From Marsupella aquatica (Eukaryota; Marchantiophyta), in the NCBI GenBank assembly GCA_973895155.1, contig OZ316891.1, positions 28,334,001 through 28,398,000 on the forward strand: a DNA stretch of 64,000 nucleotides, in the 5' to 3' direction. Every line of letters starts with the position of its first letter. The first letter of the stretch is position 1. The notes under the pieces are model-generated. The model was given only the letters and a program-made list of their open reading frames with translations, ran no database searches and had not been told where the DNA came from. Below, in pieces: positions 22,867 through 31,448 of the stretch. A program made the translations under genes and the position numbers.

Positions 22867-23715
22867 TTGCATTGTCCGGTCACTGCTACTATTGGTCAAC
22901 TCTTACGTGATAGTTCCCTCTACCGCTGTCAAGTCAAGGAGATGCTCATGGGGAGACGACATAGAAGAAGGTTGCCAAGAGTCGGGGCTGACCCCATACA
23001 AGTCAATTGGGTCACGGAGGATTTGGGTGCCCCAGAGGTCACGGTGGACATCAACGGATGTGCAATACGGTTTGTACCGGTGGATGGCGGCTCAGGAGTC
23101 AACATCATGATCGAGGAGACAGCCAACCGGTTGGGATATACGGAGTTGGAGCCACCAGCACGTGCCATGAGGCTGGCTGACGGGGCACAAGTGGTCCCGT
23201 TGGGTTGTCTCAACAAGATTCCAACAATGATTGGAGGGAGATCCTTTCCCCTCAATTACTTGGTAATGCGGCCAGTCAGGCCATACGGTTTTCCCATACT
23301 AATTGGTCGTCTTTGGTTGTATGTAGCTAGAGTAACCAGCGATTGGGGCAAATGGCAGTTTCGGTTTGGTACCTCCACTATTACCATTCCCTGGTCAGCG
23401 GAGTCACCTCAAGGGGAGACTACCTCTATGGAAGAGCAATATGATTCAGAGGTCACCTCAGATGAGGACGAGGAGGAAGTATACATGGTGAAGTTGATTT
23501 CTCATCTGACGGAGGAAGATGTCTTTGGCCCACAAGCTGCTACCATTGAGGAGGGAATTACGGAAGTACCACTTGACCAAAGTTATGTTGTGCAGAGGAA
23601 AACCAGGGACGAGCCACCTACACCACCACTGGCCCAGCTTGTTGATATTGAGGAGGAGGAACAAACGGAGGAGGAGGGGCAGGAAGCTCAAGCCATTCTG
23701 TTTGACGATGAATGA
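22867..23715 (+). pseudogene. Retropepsin-like protease region of the Ty3-type element
   Basis: This open frame contains an aspartic-protease-like block: VDINGCAIRFVPVDGGSGVN, then a hydrophobic segment with ADGAQVVPLGCLNKIPTMIG and FPILIG. The active-site loop reads DGGS where retroviral-type proteases have D-S/T-G-A; DGGS loops occur in some plant retrotransposon proteases. After it comes an acidic linker. No in-frame start is compelling, as expected for a domain once translated as part of a polyprotein. Confidence 0.7.
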
Positions 23716-23739
23716 AGGGAGGAGTGGCTGAACGACCTC

Positions 23740-24804
23740 TTGGATGAAGAATTTAGAGAGGAGCTACTGTCACATTACAAAGAATCTGACATGGAAGAAA
23801 TGATGGCCCATGTGACAAAAGACCCACCCTCAACTCAGCCAGACCTGCAACATAGCGATGCACCAGTGTATGGAGGAATGCGACTAGCACGGTTGGAGGA
23901 GACCTTTGATGAGGAGACACGTAAGCTGGACGTGATCAGGCCGGAGCAGTACACAAAGGTGGAGGTGGGTGAAGGCAAGACACTCAACATTGGTAGCAAA
24001 CTGGATGCTACAGAGCAACGCACTATTCAAGAGTGGTTAAAGGAGTACCAAGACGTATTTGCATGGAGCCACCAAGATTTGAAGGGAGTGCCACCTGAGT
24101 TTGGTGAGCACAGCATTGACTTGATGTCGGGAGCCCGGCCGGTGAGGCAACGCCAATACCGTCTCAATCCCAAGTACTCACTCATCGTGAAGGAGGAGAT
24201 TGACCGTTTGTTGGATGCAGGATTCATTTATCCGGTCATGCATAGTGAGTGGGTATCACCCATCGTGATTGTGCCCAAGAAGAAGGGGCCAGAGGGGAAG
24301 GTGAAAATACGGGTGTGTCAAGACTTTCGGAAGTTGAATGAGGCCACCAAGAAGGATCATTACCCACTTCCGTTCACGGACATTGTGTTAGACATGGTAG
24401 CAGGATGGGAAATTTATAGTTTCCTTGCTGGTTACTCCGGTTACAACCAGATTTGGATACGAGAGGAGGCTTTGACGCGCACGGAGCAACAACAAGGCAA
24501 ACAAAAGTTGAACTATGATTCCCGGCTCCGCCGTGTGTCCACTGAGGAGGGGGATTTGGTGCTCCTCTACGATAGCCGCTTCATGCATTTCCCCGGGAAA
24601 TTGCATATGCGTTGGATGGGGCCCTACATTGTAGACACAGTCGACTCCAATGGATCAGTTCAACTCAAGACATTGGAGGGGCAACTACTCCAACGGATCA
24701 GTTCAGCTCAAGACATTGGAGGGGCAACTACTCCAACGGATCAGTTCAGCTCAAGACATTGGAGGGGCAACTACTCAACACACGGATCAATCAAGAACGC
24801 CTAA
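23740..24804 (+). pseudogene. Truncated pol: reverse transcriptase N-terminal part fused to an integrase C-terminal piece
   Basis: The frame opens with a linker, then RT motifs WVSPIVIVPKKKG, VCQDFRKLNEATKKDHYPLP and FLAGYSGYNQIWI (about 24250-24460). The next codons do not continue RT. They read NYDSRLRRVSTEEGDLVLLYDS and then RWMGPYIVD, the stretch at the C-terminus of Ty3-type integrases (GPY/F region). The RT catalytic YXDD, RNase H and integrase core are therefore gone in one in-frame deletion near 24465. The product could not support its own replication. Confidence 0.85.
24652..24785 (+). repeat. 43-bp tandem repeat at the pol/3' LTR boundary
   Basis: Three copies start at 24652, 24695 and 24738, each beginning GGATCAGTTCA and containing CAAGACATTGGAGGGGCAAC. 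The third ends in a variant. The unit is not divisible by three, so each copy changes the reading frame and makes overlapping frames of near-identical text. Confidence 0.9.
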
Positions 24805-24869
24805 AGAAGTACTACACAGAGGAGGAGTATGGTGCTCGCGGGGGCACTTCGCAATTAAGAGGGGAGCTA

Positions 24870-27356
24870 TGTGAAAGGGCCCAAAACCGGTAGTAACTTA
24901 GTGATGACTTATAATTGCGTATATGAGTAGAAAGCAAGTAGGTGTACCAAAAGTGTTTGGTTTTCAAAATTTTTAATTTTTGTTAGTTCTAAAAAATTGA
25001 TGCGACAACCGGAGGCCAGAGTAGAGAGGGGTGTCGGGCGGTGATGGATGACAAGGGAACCATTGAGGGGGTAAAAGGAGGCCACAAGGCAGCCCAAGGA
25101 CTTGGAGCCAAGGTGTGGGCATCTTGGAGGGGTGGGGGCTGGTTGGAGGCTCCACGTAAGGCGCAAAATGGGAAGAATGACCAAAATATAGAAAACATTG
25201 AAACTTAAAACAGACGTTTTTGCGCTAGTACTATTTTAAACATGGTCATGTTTGGATTCATTTTGAAGCCCTCAATGAGCCCATGCAAAACTGAGGTTCT
25301 CTAGTTGAGTTTAGGTCTATATCAAACAGTGACATCTCGAGGGACCTCAACGCCCGTAAAACGGCAAACTAGACAATCTTGGAGTAGTGATGGTGGGAGG
25401 GCCCTTAGAAGGAAGGGGTTCCCACACTTGTGTTCCCCTTCACCCTTTGTGTGGTCCTCACATGTTTTTTTTTGCTCTCTTTCCCTTCCCCATCGTAGAA
25501 GGGCCACCGTAGAAGGGGCCCTCGCACTTTCTTCCTTCCCTTTTTCTCTATTCTCACTTGTGGGGTTTCCATCCATACCTAAACCCTAAACCCTTTCCCT
25601 CTTGTGCTTGCTTTCAACGTGTGTACGGACCCTGGTTGTACGAACATCAGATTTTTTACCATCTCAAACTCAGGAGTCTATGGGCTTGTTGGAAAGAGCT
25701 CGCCGAGCTGAATCCAACGATGTGTCACACGGCCGAAACGGAGCTAAGACGGGGGAGATACGACAAATCGCGTTTTTTGACAATACGAGGGTTTTGAGGC
25801 CGTACGGAAGGAGGTCCCGGCTTTGCAAGGGAAGGAGGAGGTAGTAGCACATACGGGGAAACCGTGATCCGTGTTTTGCAAAGCCGGGGGAAACGTGTTA
25901 TACGGACGAAACGAAGAGAGACGGTGCCCCGGTAAAACTTAAACGATCATATCTTGGCCGTTTGACCTCCGTTTTGTGCACCGTTTATGGAGCCGTGATC
26001 AGGAAGATGAGGGCTCCTCAGATATGTTTTCAGACGTGAATTCTGAGAAAATTTTAGTTTCGACAATTATAGGGGCCCCCTCCTTTTACAACGAACCGGT
26101 GGTGACGAACAGGAGGATCGGGGCTCAAGCCAAGGCACCGTGAGGAGGAGGACTGATGAGGAGACCAACTCACGGGGCTCAAGTCAGGGCACCGTGAGTG
26201 AGGAGGAGGAGGACTGATGAGGAGACCAACTCACGGGGCTCAAGCCATGGCACCGTGAGTGAGGAGGAGGAGGACTAGGTAGCCATACGGACTTGGTTGT
26301 ACGACCTCTGGATTGTGAACATTTTCAGAAAGGTGCACTCACGGGCTTGTTGGAAAGAGCTCGCGGAGCTGATTCCAACAAGAGGCAGCGCTCCTCAAAC
26401 GGAGCCAGGATGAGTAAGTTAGGGCCTGACGAAGTTGATAAGTAAGTGATTCTGAAACGGCCATAACTTGGTCGTTTGATGTCCGTTTTGAGAGCGGTTT
26501 GGTGATTCGTGATCAGGAGGAGCAGAGCTATCCAGGGCTCTCCTCAGGGGAGTAGTTGGACATATTTGAGGTTTCGACCATGAGTGGCCCTCTCACTTCC
26601 CCGAGACTACGGATGATTACGGTTGGTACCTGGTGAAGGCACCGTTGGTACCGTAGTGGGCTAGGATTTTTCACGGTGTGTGTGTGCCGCACGCTTTAGG
26701 TTAGTTTATCTCTTAGATGTTTTTGGCGGCGCCGCCGTTGTTGCCATTCCGTGAGGGGTGCTTTGGTGTTTTTTTCAGTATTTAGGGGGGAGGCTCGTAG
26801 TGAGAAGGGGGGAACTCAGTCTAGTGTTTGCTTAGGGAAGTTAGCTCATAGCCATAAGAGGGAATCAAACCATAGTAGTGAGGTAGAGGTGTAGCACTTG
26901 CCCCAGTGAGGCAGTAGTTGGGCAGACGGCAGGAGGCCGGGTTGTCCTTGCAATGTGTTACGACGTTTTGCCAAAAGATATGGATTTGGTTTGATTCCTC
27001 AAGTTTTGGTGTGGTGTTACCTTTTCTGGTTCACGATTGTGCTCTTTCCCAAGAAGCGTCTAAGGAATCCTTGCACGGTTTGGTCAACCATGTGAGTAGA
27101 AGGGGTGGTGACAGCACTCCACCAACGACCAGTAGGAGTGTGTGTGGTGTAGTCCATGGGACTTGATCAAAAACAGAGAGGCTAGTCGGTAGACTTGATC
27201 AAAAATTACACTTCCGGGAGCGGAATCAAACATACTCATCCTACATGCAATAGAATCCGAATAGCGTCCCTCCATGTTCCTGTCATACGATAACAAACAA
27301 TTTTAGTAGGAGTAAATACATATTTGTCATGTAAATCGTTTGATAAGCAAGTGACA
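24870..27356 (+). repeat. 3' LTR (about 2.5 kb) of the Ty3-type element
   Basis: It begins TGTGAAAGGG after the polypurine tract and ends GTGACA before the target duplication. Inside are a telomere-like CCTAAACCCTAAACCC run near 25578, a ~66-bp tandem repeat at about 26100-26280 (GGGGCTCAAG, GGCACCGTGAG, GAGGAGGAGGAC), and two diverged copies of a longer block. The block copies start near 25682 and 26341 with CTTGTTGGAAAGAGCTCG and share the phrase TTGGCCGTTTGACCTCCGTTTTG or a variant. No confident coding sequence lies in it. Confidence 0.75.
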
Positions 27357-27361
27357 AAGGT

Positions 27362-27720
27362 TAAGGTAGAACACTACTTTGAGACTTAGAGAGGATTATA
27401 GCTTGAGGGTGGAAAGTACTTTGCTTGGTGTGTGACCATGTTAACAAAAAATAAGTACAAGAGGAAGAGTCCTTAGATAGAGGAGCCTTCTCTAGAGCTC
27501 AAAGAGGATGTGTGGACCCAAACCAAGGCCAGGGGGCAAGGTTGAGGGGTAACACTACTTTGAGGGTCTTGAGGAGACTTAAGCTTAAAGAGGAAAGTAC
27601 TTTGGGTTCTTGGGTGTTTGTGTGAGAATCTACTCTAAGGTGACAGCTTGGAGCGGAGATCCCCCTTGCTGATCCTTGGAGTAGAGAAGAGGGGAAGGGT
27701 GTGAGTACAAAAGTAGTCAA
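27362..27720. repeat. Degenerate ~185-bp duplication at the retrotransposon target
   Basis: 27357-27420 and 27537-27600 are related: both read AAGGTT, then AACACTACTTTGAG, then GAGGAAAGTACTTTG or close variants. 27480-27540 also matches 19830-19890 on the other side of the retrotransposon (AGCTCAAAG, GGATGTG, AACCAAGGCCA, GGCAAGGTT). The target was therefore already a tandem repeat before the element inserted. Confidence 0.75.
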
Positions 27721-28099
27721 AGGGACTACCTCTCTAGAAGTGGAGAGTTGAAACTACTTATGTATGGAGTGATTAGACATTGTAGGCACATTTCAGAAGT
27801 TTTGTCAATCCTTTGTGACCTGGTATGATATGGAGCAGGTATTAGGTAGTCTTTTGGGGAGAGAAGCCGCTTAAGCTCCTTGACAAGTGTTTGACAGACA
27901 GCAACAATGAATGACAATTGTGCAACCCACTGGCAATGGGCTCGTAGATTATAAAATGATAATGAAGTTCAGCATACAGATTCCCATGATCGACATACTT
28001 CCTATAGAACAACTCAAAACACAAATAAACAAACTGAAAGATGCTCATCCTGAGCACGTCATGTGGCTTGGCCATTATAGCAATGTCATCATGGAGATG
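27721..28099. other. Flank of the hAT remnant, nothing firm
   Basis: No conserved frame. It may hold the decayed C-terminal part of the hAT gene, but frames are closed and I cannot match the dimerisation region. Confidence 0.3.
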
Positions 28100-29449
28100 A
28101 ATCTTTAGCTAGACAACAACTGAGATTATTTGTTGTAGAGCTCCTCTTAGCTCCAATGCTCTCTACGCCATTAAAAAATTTGTTGCAAATCTCGTTGCAT
28201 TTGGATTTAACAATTTTTTGTAACCAGATTTCCTCACAAATATTGCAAACAACTTTTGTGATGATGTAACTGCTTTTACTATCCATCTCAAGTGTTTAAA
28301 AATCTGTTTGAATGGATTTTTTTGCGCTCATCTAGCATAACATTCTTGTGGCCACACATGTCTTCTAGAAACAAATTAAACACGTGGGCAGCACACCAAC
28401 TCCAACTCACATGCAAATATTTTTTATGACTATCTCTTCATCTGCTACGCGATTTACAGGCGCCCCATTGGTAACAATTTGTATGATGTGATCTGCGTCA
28501 ATGTCATCTATGTATTTTAACCACATGTCACCAGTATACTTTCCATTTTTCTTGTCGGCTTGCGTAACATTCCAACTATCCAAGAAAAAATCCCCCTTTT
28601 GAACTCAACAACATGACATTCATCAAAGGTTCTCTTCGGATATTTTCCCATCCATCAGATGAAAGGGAATACCCAAAGGGTTTCACCTCCTTCATTGTTT
28701 TTGTCATGTCCTTTGTAAGATCAACTTTAGCCTCTTCCAATAATATCAATCGCAAATTTTGCATATCCAAAGAGAACATCCATTTACAATCCCTTCTGAG
28801 GTTTCTGTGACTGCTTCACGGAAGAAAGGATTCTCCGACACATTGAACGGAATACTACTTGAATAAAAAGCTTTTGCCCACAGCTTATCCAAATGAGCTC
28901 TATTTAGAATTTGATAAGCACCCATAATTGGGTTTGCAAGATTTGATGCCCTACTTTGATGACTCATATTTCCATCCTTATCAAGGTCAACAAAGTTTGA
29001 GTCCCGAGTTGATGCTTGCGAATTGAAAGATATATGGATTATATGACCTACGACCTCTCATGGATAACAGAAAATGACTTCCGTCGCTTCGTTTGTACTT
29101 TATGGATGGGTCAACTTTGATGACATTGTACATTGTACATTTTATTGATGTTATCTAAGTCAACAAGTCCATACAAGCCTGTGCAAGGTGATGCATCTCC
29201 TTTGTGGATGTTTCCCATCAAATGTCGTGTTGCATGATGCGTTGTATATTTCTTGCAAAATTTGCATCTTTGATATATACGATTGATGTCATTACATGTT
29301 GATGGCGTATCACATCGCTCAAAATATTTCCACATTGGGGAAAAGTTTGCACTACGTTCTCGACTGTGATTTCGACCGTGCCTAATAGGAGTGGAATGAG
29401 CTGATGAGTCGCCAAACTCATCTTCTTTTGAAGACATGATCGGAAACAA
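28100..29449 (-). pseudogene. Decayed hAT-type transposase (BED finger + DUF659-like domain)
   Basis: Reading on the minus strand from 29449, the first frame has a BED-type zinc finger: MWKYFERC, CKFCKKYTTHHATRHLMGN. Further down are DKLWAKAFYSSSIPFNVSEN (about 28880) and GYSLSSDGWENIRREPLMNV (about 28660). Text typical of plant hAT DUF659 domains then continues in other frames to about 28440. TRFATNFLM and RALELRGALQQ follow near 28150. Several frameshifts and stops separate the pieces, so the gene is dead. I could not find inverted ends or an 8-bp duplication. Confidence 0.8.
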
Positions 29450-29929
29450 TGAACTTTAAACACAAAATGTCTTGAGTTCTTAAACATCGCTAAAGATACT
29501 CACATAATCAAATAATAATGATTTTTATTACTGTTTTGAAAGTAACAACAATAAAACGAGAAAAAAAACTATTGTGAAATATCACATGCCGAGTCAAACT
29601 CCAAACATGCGCACAACGATTTTCTTCTGTTTCTAAGTTGTTAACATTCCTATCCGACGTATGTGATATCTATAATTTAATGGGAATTTGCCGATATAGT
29701 GATAACATATCCGACAAATTGTGATAATCATGCAAAATATCACACGTCAAGCCAAAGCTCCAAACATGCGTACATGAATGCCTACATTGTCGGAATTTGC
29801 TTCACAATACCCACAAGTACCACTAAAATGTAAAAGGGGTTAACTTCTTATACATTTTAGAGGAGAAACACATTGTATATTTAGTGGGGCCAACGCCCTA
29901 AATTAGCATAAATTCCAGCCCGACCCGCA
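29450..29929. other. AT-rich stretch between hAT remnant and C-rich tract
   Basis: No gene. A phrase related to ATGTGATA-TC-ACATGC recurs (TATCACATGCCGAGTCAAACTCCAAACATGCG near 29580 and TATCACACGTCAAGCCAAAGCTCCAAACATGCG near 29739), so this may be part of the hAT element or another decayed repeat. Confidence 0.4.
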
Positions 29930-30410
29930 CTTTTCCAGGATTTTCTGGGACACCCTGACCCGGCCCTCCCCTCACCTGGACCTGGATCCTCCCCCCTCAC
30001 CCGGACCCGGCCTCCCCTCCCCTCCTCACCCGGACTCGGACTTACCCGGCCTCCCCTCCTCACTGGGCCTCCCTCCCCACCCGGACCCTCCCCTCCTCAC
30101 TCGGCCTCCCTCCTCACCTGGCCAGCCGGCCTCCCCTCCTCACCCGGCCTCACTCCCTCCCCACCCGGGTGCTCCCCTCCTCACCCGACCTCCTTCCTCA
30201 TCCGGCCAGCCGGCCTCCCTCCTCACCCGGGCCTCCCGGGGCCGTAAAGCCGGGGCCGGGATGGGGCAGGCCGGGTCCGGGTGAGGAGAGGTGAGGGAGG
30301 GGCTGGGCCGGTTGCCGGGAAGGGAAGGGAAGGGCGATAGTGTCCGGGACGAGGCCGAGAAGAGTTCAGGCCGGGCCGGGAGAAGTTTGGGCCGAGGCGG
30401 GGAATAAGAG
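29930..30410. repeat. C-rich low-complexity tract (CCCGGCCTCCCCTCCTCAC)
   Basis: About 480 bp are dominated by irregular CCCGGCCTCCCCTCCTCACCCGG units, changing to G-rich sequence after about 30240. It resembles the complement of the tract at 3446-3720. Open frames here are compositional artefacts. Confidence 0.8.
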
Positions 30411-31448
30411 CGAATATGCGTCAAATGGAGACATTTTAGTCCAGCAAATGATGAGTTTACATGCTTGGCAACTCAGCAAGTTGCCCGTCACTACAAACCG
30501 GGCAAGTGACCTTCTGGCTCAATTAGATTCATGATGAGAATCTTCGGGGGAAGTTTCTTTCTTTGCCTTGAATAACAAAAAGGTGAACACTACAATGCGA
30601 AGGGGAAGAAGTTTCTTCCACGGTTCCTTGAGAAGCAATTTCCGAGTAGTGACACAAATTCCCATGCTCACTGACCCTATCCTGAGATGACCGTCAGTCA
30701 TTGCTCGGGACTTCGAATTTGCACAACATCTGTCTGCAATGATTTGGGTCATCTAATTCACTCAAAGGGTGGGCTTACGTCCAGCTCATCTTTCAATCTT
30801 AAGAGAGCGCACGCTTTGCGCTCAACGGCCTCGTTCAGAATTTACATATCAAGTTCCCCATACCCATAAGCTTCCAGGTACGACATATTTACACAACAGA
30901 GGTTTGGATAAAAGTCCGGTTCCTGCCGAGACGTTAAGTATATACATACAATTGTTTGGATCGAAGCACTTCCAGCTAGGCGTACAGGACCTACATACCA
31001 CAATTTTCGATTGAAGTCAGGCCCGGAATTCTGAGACAAGGATCTGTTCTATTACTGCCACAAATCGATATAACGGACAGTCAGTACTCAGCAGGTTGAT
31101 TGCGTGCTGGGTGAGAATTGATCTTCTTCGTTTTTTACGAAGGATTTACCTGCAGAGAGAGAAGAACAAAGAGACTGAGCGAATTCGAGACACAGAGAGA
31201 AGCAAGAAGAGTTTGAACGAATTCGAGATTACTGCAAAGCGATTATTCGAAATAAATTGTGTCAACTGCAGAGAACCGAGAAGAGCCTAAAGAGATGCAA
31301 GACTGATATTCTGCGAACTGTGAACGTCCAGCACTTGCAAAATTTGAGCGATCCAGCTTGGATTAGGAGACAAGTCGAGAGATTGTATAACACTTCTTCG
31401 AGTTGAGGGAGTACATTGTGGGTCCATTCTTCGAATCACCGGCTATCA
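30411..31448 (+). other. Upstream region and probable 5' leader of the decarboxylase gene
   Basis: No conserved coding sequence. A GA-rich stretch (about 31150-31230) and many short runs without an ATG in the decarboxylase frame suggest a transcribed 5' UTR. No unambiguous TATA box is seen. Confidence 0.35.

Larger units (their letters stand above)
19891..27356 (+). mobile_element. Deleted, non-autonomous Ty3/Gypsy-type LTR retrotransposon
   Basis: The element runs from TGTGAAAGGG to AAGTGACA and is bounded by the 5-bp duplication AAGGT (19886-19890 and 27357-27361). The terminal 283 bp recur at 24870 behind a polypurine tract (AAGAGGGGAGCTA, 24857-24869). Order inside is a short 5' LTR, gag with zinc knuckles, a protease-like domain, a partial RT, an integrase C-terminal piece and a long 3' LTR. 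The 5' LTR is cut to 283 bp, gag and pol have internal deletions, and a TIR element plus a solo LTR interrupt gag. A paralogous empty-site sequence at about 27497-27575 supports both ends: it reads GGCAAGGTTGAGGGGTAACACTACTTTGAG where the interrupted site reads GGCAAGGT, element, TAAGGTAGAACACTACTTTGAG. Confidence 0.88.

Noticed and set aside
25570-25600. Interstitial telomere
   Set aside because: Only about two and a half CCCTAAA units are present, which occur by chance or as promoter telo-boxes.
27842-28108. Short frames on both strands beside the hAT remnant
   Set aside because: No match to the hAT C-terminal dimerisation region could be made; stops are frequent.
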